Shown: positions 34,224-42,760, numbered from the stretch's first letter. The stretch is 64,000 nucleotides of DNA from BP-464 sp045805505 (GCA_045805505.1 JBJMLA010000017.1:1-64000); one strand, 5' to 3'. Numbers and translations are program-made. Notes: generated by a model from the sequence alone, not told the origin.

Positions 34224-35116
34224 TGGCCTCGGCCATCCGCCTGCAGGGCGTCGTCAAGCGCTTCGGGGACCTGACCGCCGTCGACGGCCTCGACCTCGAC
34301 GTTCCCGAGGGGACCTGCATCGGCCTGCTCGGCCCCAACGGGGCAGGCAAGTCCACGACGATGAAGCTGCTGACCGCCCAGGCGATCGCCGACGAGGGCA
34401 CGCTCGAGGTGCTCGGCTACACGCTGCCCGGCGACTCCAAGCAGGCGCGGGCGCAGATGGGCGTCGTCCCGCAGCTCGACAACCTCGATCAGTCCCTGAC
34501 CGTCGAGCAGAACCTGCTCGTCTTCAGCCACCTCTACCGGGTGGCGGCCAAGGACCGCAAGGAGGCGATCGAGCGCGCCCTGAAGGTCGCCAACCTCGGC
34601 GCGCGGCGCACCGCCAAGGTCACCGAGCTCTCGGGCGGCATGCGCCGCCGGCTGCTCGTCGCCCGCGCGCTGATCCATCAGCCGCGCCTGGTGCTGCTCG
34701 ACGAGCCGACCGTCGGCCTGGACCCGCAGGTGCGCCAGGAGCTGTGGGCGCTCATCGACCGGATGCGCAGCGAGGGCGTCTCGATCCTGATGAGCACGCA
34801 CTACATCGAGGAGGCCGAGCGCCTGTGTGACCGCGTGACGATCATGTCCCACGGCAAGGCCGTCGCCGAGGGCTCGCCCCGCGAGCTCATCACCGAGCAC
34901 GCGGGCAGCGAGGCGCTCGAGGTCTACGGCTCCCCGACGCGGCTGGGCGAGGTCGAGACGCTGGCCGCCGAGCGCGGCTGGCGCACGAGGCGCACCGGCA
35001 CGTCGATCTCGGTCCTCCACGCCAACGGCGACTCCGGCGAGGACCTCGGCGGCGAGCGGCGGATCACCAACCTCGAGGACGTCTTCGTCCTCCTGACCGG
35101 CGAGGAGATCGCCTGA
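34223..35116 (+). CDS. ABC-2 type exporter ATP-binding protein (NodI/DrrA-like)
   Basis: A 297-residue ATPase. Walker A GPNGAGKSTT (about residues 37-46), signature LSGGMRRRLLVARAL, Walker B LVLLDEPTVGLDPQ and switch His STHYIEEAERL are present. The NodI/DrrA-type C-terminal domain ends ITNLEDVFVLLTGEEI. It is the energy unit for the permease that follows with a one-base overlap. The exported molecule (antibiotic, lipid or oligosaccharide) cannot be inferred. Confidence 0.92.
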   Translation: MASAIRLQGVVKRFGDLTAVDGLDLDVPEGTCIGLLGPNGAGKSTTMKLLTAQAIADEGTLEVLGYTLPGDSKQARAQMGVVPQLDNLDQSLTVEQNLLVFSHLYRVAAKDRKEAIERALKVANLGARRTAKVTELSGGMRRRLLVARALIHQPRLVLLDEPTVGLDPQVRQELWALIDRMRSEGVSILMSTHYIEEAERLCDRVTIMSHGKAVAEGSPRELITEHAGSEALEVYGSPTRLGEVETLAAERGWRTRRTGTSISVLHANGDSGEDLGGERRITNLEDVFVLLTGEEIA

Positions 35117-35916
35117 TGGCCGCGATCACGCAACGGGCGCAGCGGCGTCTGGGCCGGCTGGAGCGCCCGGCGCTGCAGGGCGTGCTCGTTCGCGAGATCG
35201 TCAACTTCAGCTCGTTCTGGCGCTCGTCGACCTTCTCGTCGACCGTGGACCCCACGATCTACCTGCTGGCCTTCGGCTTCGGCTTCGGCTCGCTGGTCAG
35301 CAAGGTCGCCGGCTACGACTACATCGACTTCGTCGGGACCGGCATCGTCGCCACCACCGTGCTGTTCAGCGGTGCGTTCCCCGCCATGTACTCGACGTTC
35401 GTCAAGTACGAGTTCCAGCACACCTACGACGCGATCCTCGCCGCGCCCGTCGACACCGAGGAGCTGGTGACGGCCGAAGCGCTGTGGATCGCGGCGCGCA
35501 CCGGGACCTACGGCTGCGTCCCGATGCTCGTCGCGGTGGTCTTCGGCCTGGACCCCAGCTGGGGCATGCTGCTCGTGCCCTTCATCGCCGCCATCGCCGG
35601 CTACGGCTGGGCGACGTTCGGCATCTTCATCGCCGCCAAGGCGAAGTCGATCGAGAGCTTCTCGTACTGGCAAAGTGGCCTCCTTACGCCGATGTTCCTG
35701 GTGGCCGGCACCTTCTTCCCTCTCTCGGGCCTTCCCGAGTGGGCGCAGGTCGCCGGCAACGTCAACCCGCTGTTTCACTGCGTGCAGCTCGTCCGCCACG
35801 CGGTCTTCGGCCTGCAGGGCTGGGCGGATGTCGGTCATCTCGCCTTCCTCATCGGCTTCGCGCTGATCGCGTGGCGGCTGGCCATCCGCTTCATGGAGCG
35901 ACGGCTGATCTCCTGA
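35116..35916 (+). CDS. ABC-2 type permease (NodJ/DrrB-like)
   Basis: A 266-residue membrane protein with six helices, the ABC-2 permease pattern. The early segment FWRSSTFSSTVDPTIYLLAF and the mid segment LFSGAFPAMYSTFVKYEFQH resemble NodJ. The C-terminal motif AGTFFPLSGLPEWAQ, then NPLFHCVQLVRHAVFG, is the family's signature region. It partners the preceding ATPase. Its last 26 bases overlap a convergent MFS gene. Confidence 0.92.
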   Translation: MAAITQRAQRRLGRLERPALQGVLVREIVNFSSFWRSSTFSSTVDPTIYLLAFGFGFGSLVSKVAGYDYIDFVGTGIVATTVLFSGAFPAMYSTFVKYEFQHTYDAILAAPVDTEELVTAEALWIAARTGTYGCVPMLVAVVFGLDPSWGMLLVPFIAAIAGYGWATFGIFIAAKAKSIESFSYWQSGLLTPMFLVAGTFFPLSGLPEWAQVAGNVNPLFHCVQLVRHAVFGLQGWADVGHLAFLIGFALIAWRLAIRFMERRLIS

Positions 35917-37339
35917 GGCGCTCGCCCGCCGGCAGCCGCTCGAGCGCGACCCCGCCGAGCGCGACGAGCAGCCCGGCCCCGGCGATCCCGAAGGCGACGT
36001 AGAGCCCGGCCCGGAAGCCCTCGAGCGAGTCGGCCGCCGTCGGATCGACGCCGGTGCGGCTCGTGGCCACGGCGCTGACGATGGCCAGGGCCACCGCCCC
36101 GCCGACCTGGAACGAGGTCTGCACCAAGCCCGACGCCAGCCCCTGCTCGTGATCGCCGACCCCCGACGTCGCCTGGATGTTGAACGTCGGGAAGTTGAGC
36201 ATGAACATCACGCCCAGCAGGATCATCGTCGGCAGGATCACCGCCGCGAAGTCCGGCACGGCATCGATGCGCAGCGCCAGCCCGTAGCCCACCAGCCCCG
36301 ACAGGGAGCCGGCGGCCACGATCGTCGACGGGCCGAAGCGCTCGACCAGCGGCCCGATGCGCGTCGAGCCGACGGCCACCAGCAGCCCGGCGGGCAGGAA
36401 GGCCAGCGCCATCTCGATCGCCGACCAGCCGTTGAGCCGCTGCAGGTACAGGGTCATGATGAACTGAAAGCCGATGTAGGACCCGAACATCGCGGCGGCG
36501 CCGAGGTTGGCGGCCACGAGGGTCGGTGACCGCAGGATCCCGAGACGGATCAGCGGATGGCGCGAGCGCAGCTCGATGGCCACGAACGAGCCCAGCAGCG
36601 CGATGGCGATCGCGAAGGCGGCGACCGTCGAGGCCGCCCCCCATCCGTCCTCGGGAGCGACCACGACCGTGCGGACGAGCAGCAGCATGCCCGCGGTGAG
36701 CGTGAGCGCGCCGGGAATGTCGAACTGCCGCCGGCTGATGACGCCGGTGATGTCACGCGGGACGTAGCGGCGGGCGGCCACCAGCAGCGCGGCGGCGATC
36801 GGCACCGGCAGGATGAAGGTCCAGCGCCAGCCGATCTCGGTCAGGACGCCGCCGAGGACGAGCCCCAGCGAGAAGCCGCTGGCGCCGACCGCGGTGTAGA
36901 TGCTCAGCGCGCGGTTGCGCTCCGGGCCCTCCGCGAACCGGGTCGTGATGATCGACAGGGTCGCCGGGGCGGTGAACGCCGCGGCCGCGCCCTTGAGGAA
37001 GCGCGTGAGGATCAGGACGGTGCCGTCATCCGACAGCGCGCCGATCGCCGAGGCCACCGTGAAGATGGCCAATGCGACGAGCAGCACCCGTCGCCGGCCG
37101 AGCAGGTCGGCGGCGCGGCCGCCGAGCAGCAGCAGGCCGCCGTAGCCGAGCACGTAGCCCGACACCACCCACTGCAGCTGCGTCGTGGTCAGTCCGAGCT
37201 CGCGCTCGATGGAGGGAAGAGCGACGCCGATCATCGAGACGTCGAGCCCGTCGAGGAACAGCACACCGCAGAGGACCACCATCAGCGCCCAGACGGAGGC
37301 GCTCCACGGCGTGTGCTTGGAAGAGGTCTTGTTCGCCAT
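35891..37339 (-). CDS. MFS drug exporter, DHA2 (EmrB/QacA) type
   Basis: A 482-residue transporter with 14 predicted helices. The helix 1 motif FLDGLDVSMIGVALPSIERE is typical of DHA2 multidrug exporters. The loop motif GGRAADLLGRRRVLL, motif C-like GASGFSLGLVLGGVLTE and WRWTFILPVPIAA also fit. ATG 37339 was chosen; an ATG three codons upstream is possible. It is divergent from a MarR gene across a region of repeated TGCAT elements, so its expression is probably MarR-controlled. Confidence 0.9.
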   Translation of the reverse strand: MANKTSSKHTPWSASVWALMVVLCGVLFLDGLDVSMIGVALPSIERELGLTTTQLQWVVSGYVLGYGGLLLLGGRAADLLGRRRVLLVALAIFTVASAIGALSDDGTVLILTRFLKGAAAAFTAPATLSIITTRFAEGPERNRALSIYTAVGASGFSLGLVLGGVLTEIGWRWTFILPVPIAAALLVAARRYVPRDITGVISRRQFDIPGALTLTAGMLLLVRTVVVAPEDGWGAASTVAAFAIAIALLGSFVAIELRSRHPLIRLGILRSPTLVAANLGAAAMFGSYIGFQFIMTLYLQRLNGWSAIEMALAFLPAGLLVAVGSTRIGPLVERFGPSTIVAAGSLSGLVGYGLALRIDAVPDFAAVILPTMILLGVMFMLNFPTFNIQATSGVGDHEQGLASGLVQTSFQVGGAVALAIVSAVATSRTGVDPTAADSLEGFRAGLYVAFGIAGAGLLVALGGVALERLPAGERLRRSAVAP

Positions 37340-37350
37340 GGCGGGCATGA

Positions 37351-37403
37351 TTGCATGCGTGTGCATGTAATGCAAGCGCATGCATTGAACTTGCATAATA
37401 TGC
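37351..37403. promoter_or_regulatory. inverted-repeat cluster, probable MarR operators
   Basis: Three symmetric elements lie between the divergent mfs and marR genes. They are TTGCAT/ATGCAA (37351-37356 and 37370-37375), AATGCA-N6-TGCATT (37369-37386, perfect 18-base repeat) and GCATA-A-TATGC (37393-37403). The middle one has the size and symmetry of MarR-family sites. CATAAT at 37394-37399 may be the -10 box of marR. Confidence 0.65.
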
Positions 37404-37429
37404 GCGTATCCGATAAGGTGGCCGCTGCG

Positions 37430-37813
37430 ATGGCTGCCACCACGAAGGTCTCCGAGGACGCGGTACTGGACGCCTGGAAGGACCTGCTCGATCGCAAGCA
37501 CCGCGCCTACACCGCGCTGGAGAAGGCGCTTCGCCCCCACGGCCTCGGGGTCAGCGAGTACGAGATCCTCGAGCGCCTGGCCACCGGCGGCGACGACCAG
37601 CGCCGGATGCAGGACCTCGGCGAGGGGCTGCACCTCAGCCAGAGCGCGCTGTCGCGCGCGGTCGCACGGCTCGAGGAGGACGGCCTGGCCCAGCGCGGGA
37701 TGTGCACCGAGGACCGGCGCGGCATCTACGTCTGCGCCACCCCGGCCGGCGTCGAGCGGTGGAAGGCGGCCAAGCCCGCCCACCGCGGTGCGCTCGCCGA
37801 CGCGCTCGGCTAG
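37430..37813 (+). CDS. MarR-family transcriptional regulator
   Basis: A 127-residue winged-helix regulator. The DNA-binding region runs from GLGVSEYEILERLA through MQDLGEGLHLSQSALSRAVARLE to the wing GMCTEDRRGIYVCATPAG. It very likely represses the divergent DHA2 exporter and itself. ATG 37430 was chosen because AAGGTGG precedes it at suitable spacing; GTG 37418 and ATG 37400 are in frame alternatives, the last lying inside the palindromic region. Confidence 0.9.
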   Translation: MAATTKVSEDAVLDAWKDLLDRKHRAYTALEKALRPHGLGVSEYEILERLATGGDDQRRMQDLGEGLHLSQSALSRAVARLEEDGLAQRGMCTEDRRGIYVCATPAGVERWKAAKPAHRGALADALG

Positions 37814-37842
37814 CCCCTCGGGCTCCCGGGTATCCCCCGGGC

Positions 37843-38307
37843 ATGCTCCACAACGGTCGCCTTCCGCTCGCCGTCCACAGCCTGCTCGAGTACGTCTTCG
37901 GTGCGCTGCTGATCGCGGCGCCGTTCCTGCTGACCTTCGACGACGACACCGCGACCGCCGTGTCGATCGTGCTGGGCGTCGCCGTCATCGCGATGGCCGC
38001 GAGCACCGACTGGCCGCTGGCGGCGATGCGCTCGATCCCCATCCCCTTCCACCTCGCGCTGGACTTCGCGCTCGCCGCCCTGCTCGTCGCGTCGCCGTTC
38101 ATCTTCGGCTTCTCGGGCGACGGCGAGCCCACCGCGTTCTTCATCGCGCTGGGCGTCCTGCACCTGCTGGTGTCGCTGGGGACGCGCTACCTGCACGCCG
38201 ACGAGCCGGCGACCGCCGTCGAAGCCGCGCGCTTCGAGCGCGACGTCAGGCCGGCTCGGGAGGAGGAGCCTGCTCCGCCGCCCGCGCCTCCCGTCCCGCG
38301 CGGATGA
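37843..38307 (+). CDS. small polytopic membrane protein (SPW-repeat-like)
   Basis: A 154-residue protein with four membrane helices arranged as two similar pairs: LLEYVFGALLIAAPFLLTF and FALAALLVASPFIFGFSG. The duplication and the AxPF elements recall SPW-repeat membrane proteins; function unknown. The tail of about 35 residues is rich in Glu and Pro. Upstream, CCCGGG-TATCC-CCCGGG (37826-37842) is a perfect inverted repeat enclosing a possible -10 box. The last 62 bases overlap the convergent flippase-like gene. Confidence 0.7.
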   Translation: MLHNGRLPLAVHSLLEYVFGALLIAAPFLLTFDDDTATAVSIVLGVAVIAMAASTDWPLAAMRSIPIPFHLALDFALAALLVASPFIFGFSGDGEPTAFFIALGVLHLLVSLGTRYLHADEPATAVEAARFERDVRPAREEEPAPPPAPPVPRG

Positions 38308-39202
38308 CCTCCTTGAAGCTGCGGAAGCGGAACACGAAGAAGATCGCGGCAAAGCCCATCGCCAGGCTGAACGCGGCGATGGCGATCTGCTGGCCGACCG
38401 AGTAGGCGGCCGCGCCCGAGCCGAAGACCTTGACGAGGAACGCCTGCTGGACGCCGGCGCCGCCGGGGCTGATCGGCACGAGCGCCGCGACGACGTTGAC
38501 GCCGAGGACGAGCAACACGTTCTTGACCGAGCCGCCGATGTTGAACGCCTCGAGCAGCATCCAGAACGCGGCGAAGCGGAACAGCCAGCCGACGAACTGC
38601 ACCAGCCAGACCTCGCGGAAGTAGCGGCGGCGGTCGCGCAGGATGATCAGGCCCTGGCGCACGCGGGCCCAGAACTCCTTGACCCGGCGGCTGAGCAGCG
38701 CGAAGCCCAGCAGGACGAGAAAGCCGATCGCCGTCAGCAGGAACAGCGTGAAGCGCATGTGCGAGGCGAAGAACGACAGGTCGAACGCGTCGAGCGACGC
38801 GAAATCCGGCGGCTTGGGGAACACGCCCTGGGTGAACGCGAAGATGGCGATCGGGATGGCCATGGTCAGGTCGAAGACCGCCTCGACGAAGAACGAGGCG
38901 CCGACGGCGGGGTAGCTGGACCCGGGAACCGAGCTGCGCGTCAGGAAGGCCTTGATGACGTCGCCGCCCCGCGCCGGGACCACGTTGTTGAACCCGTAGG
39001 CGGCCACGTAGGCGCCCCAGATCTCGCGCCAGCGGATGCGCACGTCGGGGTAGGCGGCGCGCAGGACGTTGAAGTAGGCCCGGGAGCGGAAGCCCAGGTA
39101 GATGCCGAAGAACAGCAGCCCCAGCGCCAGCGAGCCCCACTGCACCTCGGCGAGGCTGGAGAAGAACTCGTCGACCGCGTCGAAGAAGGACGCCAGGATC
39201 AC
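38246..39202 (-). CDS. LPG-synthase-TM / UPF0104 flippase-like membrane protein
   Basis: A 318-residue protein with about eight helices that matches the lysylphosphatidylglycerol-synthase transmembrane family. Motifs are FRSRAYFNVLRA, NNVVPARGGDVIKAFL near residue 78 and PISPGGAGVQQAFLV near 250. Relatives act as lipid flippases in the membrane, often with glycosyltransferases. GTG 39202 was chosen over an upstream TTG (39211) because TAGCTT (39215-39210), partly made by the HAD stop codon, ends seven bases before it. Confidence 0.85.
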   Translation of the reverse strand: MILASFFDAVDEFFSSLAEVQWGSLALGLLFFGIYLGFRSRAYFNVLRAAYPDVRIRWREIWGAYVAAYGFNNVVPARGGDVIKAFLTRSSVPGSSYPAVGASFFVEAVFDLTMAIPIAIFAFTQGVFPKPPDFASLDAFDLSFFASHMRFTLFLLTAIGFLVLLGFALLSRRVKEFWARVRQGLIILRDRRRYFREVWLVQFVGWLFRFAAFWMLLEAFNIGGSVKNVLLVLGVNVVAALVPISPGGAGVQQAFLVKVFGSGAAAYSVGQQIAIAAFSLAMGFAAIFFVFRFRSFKEVIRAGREARAAEQAPPPEPA

Positions 39203-39209
39203 AGCGGCC

Positions 39210-39215
39210 AAGCTA
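39210..39215 (-). promoter_or_regulatory. -10 box of the flippase-like gene, built on a stop codon
   Basis: TAGCTT read on the - strand ends seven bases before GTG 39202. Its TAG is the stop codon of the upstream HAD gene. Confidence 0.4.
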
Positions 39216-39854
39216 CAGGCCGACGGCGCGGTGCACCGCTGGATCGGCCAGGCTGGCGGCGACCAGGTCGGCCTGCTCGAGCGTCACGCCCGGAAACGAC
39301 GGGACGCCGATCGCGAACATCCGCGCGGCTTTCAGCGCCGCCACGCCGGTGTCGGAGTCCTCGAGCCCGACGCTCGCCGCCGGGTCCGCGCCCAGCGCGG
39401 CGCACGCCGCGAGGTACAGGTCGGGCGCCGGCTTGCCGAGCTCCACGTCCTCGCGCGCGAAGACCGCGTCGAAGCGCTCGTAGATGCCGGCGCCGCGCAG
39501 GCCCAGCTCGACGAACTCGCGCGCGGAGTTCGAGACGAGCGCCACCGGCGTGCCGGCGGCTCGCAGCGCGTCGATCAGCTCGATGGCACCGGGCATCGGC
39601 TCGACGCCCCGGCCCACCTCGGCCATGACCAGCTCGTGCAGCTCGGCCCACAGCGCCGGACCGTCGCCCGGCCGGCCGAGCATCTCCTCGAGCTTGCGCG
39701 CGGCGGTCTCGGCCGACGAGCCGATCATGTAGCGCTTGTGGTCGTCGGAGAACGCGCTGCCGTGGCGCGCGAAGAGCTCGATCTCCGCGTTGGTCCAGGC
39801 GCTCTCGGTCTCGAGCGTCAGGCCGTCGTTGTCGAAGCAGACCGCGTCGATCAC
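39213..39854 (-). CDS. HAD-superfamily phosphatase (beta-PGM/Gph-like)
   Basis: A 213-residue HAD hydrolase. Motif I is CFDNDGLTLETE (nucleophile Asp and DxD acid kept), motif II VALVSNSARE, motif III Lys in VELGKPAPDLYL and motif IV SVGLEDSDTGVAA. An alpha-helical cap lies between residues 15 and 80. Relatives are phosphoglycolate phosphatases or sugar phosphomutases. The GTG start overlaps the pepT stop as GTGA, preferred over an ATG five codons upstream. It sits in an operon after peptidase T. Confidence 0.87.
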   Translation of the reverse strand: MIDAVCFDNDGLTLETESAWTNAEIELFARHGSAFSDDHKRYMIGSSAETAARKLEEMLGRPGDGPALWAELHELVMAEVGRGVEPMPGAIELIDALRAAGTPVALVSNSAREFVELGLRGAGIYERFDAVFAREDVELGKPAPDLYLAACAALGADPAASVGLEDSDTGVAALKAARMFAIGVPSFPGVTLEQADLVAASLADPAVHRAVGL

Positions 39855-41092
39855 GCCGCGCCGGCCCATTCCCCGGCCAGCCGCACGATGACGGCGGCGG
39901 CCGCCGCCATGTCCTGCACCGTGACCCACTCACGAGCCGAGTGGAACTCCTGGCCGCCGGCGAAGACGTTGGGCGTCGGCAGCCCCATCGCACTGAGCTG
40001 CGAGCCGTCGGTGCCGCCGCGGATCGGCGTCTCGATGGTCTCGATGCCCTCGGCGACGATCGCCGCGCGGGCCTTGGCCAGCACGTCGGGGAACGGCGCG
40101 AGGTGGTCGCGCATGTTGGGGTACTGGGCGTGGGACTCGAAGTCGAAGCTCGCGCGCGGCTCGGCGCCGACGACCGACTCGGCGATCGCCCGCACGCGCT
40201 CGACCTTCTCCCACAGCAGGTCTTCCTCGAAGTCGCGGACGATGAAGCGGATCGTCGCGCCGGCGGTTCCGCCGGTCATGTCGAAGGGATGGATGAAGCC
40301 GTCGCGGCCGCCGGTCGTCTCCGGCGCGACGTCGGCGGGGAGCTCGGCCAGGACGCGGCCGGCGAGGCGCAGCGCGCTGACCAGCTTGCCCTTGGCGAAG
40401 CCCGGGTGGATGTCGACGCCGTGGATGGTCAGCAGGACCTCGGCGGCGGTGAAGCTCTCGGCCTGCAGCTCGCCGCGCGTGGAGCCGTCCATCGTGTAGG
40501 CGCAGTGCGCGCCGAAGCGCTCGACGTCGAACAGCGACGGCCCCATGCCGATCTCCTCGTCGGGCAGGAAGCCGACCCGCAGCGTGGGGCGCGGCAGCTC
40601 GGGGTGCCGCGCGAGGTGGGCGACCGCGCCCATGATCTCGGCGACGCCGGCCTTGTCGTCGGCGCCCAGGAGCGTGTCGCCGCTCGCGGTGACCACGTCG
40701 TCGCCGGCCTGCTCGCGCAGCATCGGGCTGTCGACGACCACCCCGTTCTTGGGCAGCGCGATGGCCTCGCCGTCGTAGCCGCGGTGGACGATCGGCTCGA
40801 CGCCGGCACCGCTGACCTCGGGGCTCGTGTCGAGGTGGGCCAGCAGGCCGATCGCCGGTCCGTCGCCGGGCAGCGTCGCGAACACGTAGCCGTTGTCGTC
40901 GTGCTCGATGTCCTGTAGCCCGATCTCGGTGAGCTCGGCGACGAGCAGGCGGCCGAGCTCGAGCTGCCCCGGCGTGCTCGGCGACCCGGTCCGATCGAGC
41001 TGGGACTTGGTGTCGATGCGGATGTAGCGCAGGAAGCGCTCGAGGACGTCCTCGGCGAGCTCCTGGGCGAGGGGCGAGCTGAATCCGGGCAT
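39851..41092 (-). CDS. pepT: peptidase T (tripeptide aminopeptidase)
   Basis: A 413-residue M20B zinc aminopeptidase acting on tripeptides. The first metal site is GLLAHLDTSPE (His and Asp), then GDTLLGADDKAGVAEIM with the bridging Asp, the catalytic Glu pair in GFLPDEEIG, DGSTRGELQAESF and the C-terminal His in AGGQEFHSAREW. Length is normal. A TAGGCT box (41105-41100) ends seven bases before the ATG, indicating a leaderless transcript. Confidence 0.94.
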   Translation of the reverse strand: MPGFSSPLAQELAEDVLERFLRYIRIDTKSQLDRTGSPSTPGQLELGRLLVAELTEIGLQDIEHDDNGYVFATLPGDGPAIGLLAHLDTSPEVSGAGVEPIVHRGYDGEAIALPKNGVVVDSPMLREQAGDDVVTASGDTLLGADDKAGVAEIMGAVAHLARHPELPRPTLRVGFLPDEEIGMGPSLFDVERFGAHCAYTMDGSTRGELQAESFTAAEVLLTIHGVDIHPGFAKGKLVSALRLAGRVLAELPADVAPETTGGRDGFIHPFDMTGGTAGATIRFIVRDFEEDLLWEKVERVRAIAESVVGAEPRASFDFESHAQYPNMRDHLAPFPDVLAKARAAIVAEGIETIETPIRGGTDGSQLSAMGLPTPNVFAGGQEFHSAREWVTVQDMAAAAAVIVRLAGEWAGAA

Positions 41093-41099
41093 GGCTCGC

Positions 41100-41105
41100 A
41101 GCCTA
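41100..41105 (-). promoter_or_regulatory. -10 box of pepT (leaderless)
   Basis: TAGGCT on the - strand fits TANNNT and ends exactly seven bases before the pepT ATG. No obvious -35. Confidence 0.45.
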
Positions 41106-41132
41106 CGAAGGCCCCGTGAGAGAATCGCGGGC

Positions 41133-41510
41133 ATGAACATCACCGGCGTCGACTTCATCACCGTCCCGACCGAGGACTACGAGCGCTCCAGCGCGTTCTA
41201 CGGCGAGGTGCTCGGCCTGCCGTTCGGCAAGCAGTGGGGCTCGATGCCGGCGGGCGAGTACCAGGCGGGCAACCTGACGCTCGCGCTCATGCAGTCCGAC
41301 GCGTTCGGCGTGACCTTCGCGCCGCACACCCATCCGATCGCGCTGCACGTCGACGACGTGGCCGCCGCGCGCGCCGAGCTCGAGGGCAAGGGCATCGCGT
41401 TCGTCGCCGACACGATGGACAGCGGGGTCTGCCACATGGCGCACTTCAAGGACCCCGACGGCAACACGCTGATGCTGCACAACCGGTACGCGCCGCCGAT
41501 GAGTTCCTGA
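41133..41510 (+). CDS. VOC-fold protein
   Basis: A 125-residue glyoxalase-fold protein. The first module is FITVPTEDYERSSAFYGEVL; the second has HPIALHVDDVAAARAELEG and ends HMAHFKDPDGNTLMLHNRY, where His and the distal ligand position can be seen. The enzyme activity is unknown. GAGAAT seven bases before the ATG is a weak -10 candidate, in line with the leaderless pattern. It is divergent from pepT and followed by a second VOC-type gene. Confidence 0.87.
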   Translation: MNITGVDFITVPTEDYERSSAFYGEVLGLPFGKQWGSMPAGEYQAGNLTLALMQSDAFGVTFAPHTHPIALHVDDVAAARAELEGKGIAFVADTMDSGVCHMAHFKDPDGNTLMLHNRYAPPMSS

Positions 41511-41531
41511 CGCGGCGGCGGTCCTACCCAC

Positions 41532-42017
41532 ATGCCTTCCATCACCCCCAACCTCTGGTTCGACACCCAGGCCGAGGAAGCCGCCGAGTTCTACTGCTCG
41601 ATCTTCCCGAACTCGCGCGTCCTCTCGATCACCCACTACACGGAGAGCACCCAGCGCGCCGGGCAGGTGGTGACCGTCGAGTGGGAGCTCGACGGCCAGC
41701 GCTTCGTCGGCATCAACGGCGGGCCTGAGTTCACGCCCGACGAGGCGGTCTCGCTCGGCATCGAGTGCGAGGACCAGGCCGAGGTCGATCACTACTGGAC
41801 CGCCCTCACCGCCGACGGCGGCGAGGAGAGCATGTGCGGCTGGGTCAAGGACAAGTTCGGCTTCTCCTGGCAGGTCACGCCCAAGGGCATCGAGGAGCTC
41901 TTCCGCGGCCCCGACCCCGCGGCCAACGACCGGGCGATGAAGGCCATGATGACCATGCGCAAGCTCGACATCGCGGCGCTGCGGGCGGCCGCGGCGGGCG
42001 AGCCGGCCCCGGCCTAG
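41532..42017 (+). CDS. PhnB-like VOC protein
   Basis: A 161-residue protein of the PhnB/3-demethylubiquinone-methyltransferase-like VOC group. The N-terminus ITPNLWFDTQAEEAAEFYCS, then FPNSRVLSITHYT, and the later CGWVKDKFGFSWQVTPKGIE are the family's hallmarks. Despite the Pfam name, methyltransferase activity is not shown for such proteins. It ends at a long hairpin that separates it from the convergent secreted-protein gene. Confidence 0.88.
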   Translation: MPSITPNLWFDTQAEEAAEFYCSIFPNSRVLSITHYTESTQRAGQVVTVEWELDGQRFVGINGGPEFTPDEAVSLGIECEDQAEVDHYWTALTADGGEESMCGWVKDKFGFSWQVTPKGIEELFRGPDPAANDRAMKAMMTMRKLDIAALRAAAAGEPAPA

Positions 42018-42024
42018 ATCGTGT

Positions 42025-42063
42025 GCGTGACGTTCCGTGGGACTACCCCACGGAATGTCACGC
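42025..42063. terminator. 17-bp hairpin between convergent genes
   Basis: Bases 42025-42041 pair with 42047-42063 (16 Watson-Crick pairs and one G-T) around the loop ACTAC. It lies seven bases after the stop of the PhnB-like gene and ten bases from the stop of the opposite gene, so it can serve as a bidirectional terminator. There is no T-run. Confidence 0.7.
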
Positions 42064-42073
42064 GGAGCCCGTT

Positions 42074-42721
42074 CTACGGCGCCGTCGACAGCGAGTAGAC
42101 GTGCTCGCGGCCGCCGGCGGTCCACACGAGCTGCGTACCGCGCGTGCCGAGTCGCCGGATGCTCGAGGAGCCGGCCCGGATGCTGATGCGGCGGCTTCCT
42201 CCGGCCCCGTCGGGGACGTAGACGGCCGAGGCGTGCCTGCCCTGCACCAGCCAGCCGAAGTTCCCGTTGGCCGCGAGCGCGTAGTACGGCGGATCGAGCA
42301 CGGGCAGCGGCCCGCCGGTGGCCGGAAGACGCGCCGCGCCGTTGCCCTCGAACGCACCGCGCACCCTCTGCCCCATCTTGCCCGTCCGGAGGTTCACGCT
42401 TCGCAGCGCCGACCGCGCTGGATCCTGGGTCCCGTAGCGCCCCCACGCCAGCCACCCGCCGTGCTGCGAGAAGCCCCACATCGTCTGGGTTGCCAGCCCC
42501 GTGCGGTCAAGCCGGACGACCGCCAGCCGCTCGACGCGGCCGGTCGGCTTCCAGCACGCGCGCCACACGTCCCTGTCTTCGTAGTTGGTGTCGTGCTCGA
42601 CGACGGCGGTCGCGGTCTCGTAGAACGCGTCGTCGGCGGTGCCGCGGCAATGGCTCCCGGCGGCGCTCGACGCCGGAGCCAGTACGCAGAGACCAGCCAG
42701 CGCGATGACGAGCTTCGTCAT
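42074..42721 (-). CDS. secreted protein, unknown function
   Basis: A 215-residue protein with a signal peptide (KLVIALAGLCVLAPASSAAG). The mature part is rich in Trp, Gly, Arg and Tyr. It has repeated strand-turn elements (GWLAWGRYGTQDP, FGWLVQGRHASAVYV, TQLVWTAGGREHVYSL) that resemble an incomplete beta-propeller. Two Cys early in the mature part (HCRG, RACWKP) could form a disulfide. The family is not recognised. Confidence 0.75.
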   Translation of the reverse strand: MTKLVIALAGLCVLAPASSAAGSHCRGTADDAFYETATAVVEHDTNYEDRDVWRACWKPTGRVERLAVVRLDRTGLATQTMWGFSQHGGWLAWGRYGTQDPARSALRSVNLRTGKMGQRVRGAFEGNGAARLPATGGPLPVLDPPYYALAANGNFGWLVQGRHASAVYVPDGAGGSRRISIRAGSSSIRRLGTRGTQLVWTAGGREHVYSLSTAP

Positions 42722-42760
42722 ACCTGCGTGAACGGCAGAGGGCCCGAGGAGTTGCGACCG

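Noticed and set aside
37351..37403. CRISPR-like or satellite repeat in the TGCAT-rich region
   Set aside because: The repeats are short, unequally spaced and symmetric; they lie between divergent genes and are better explained as operators.
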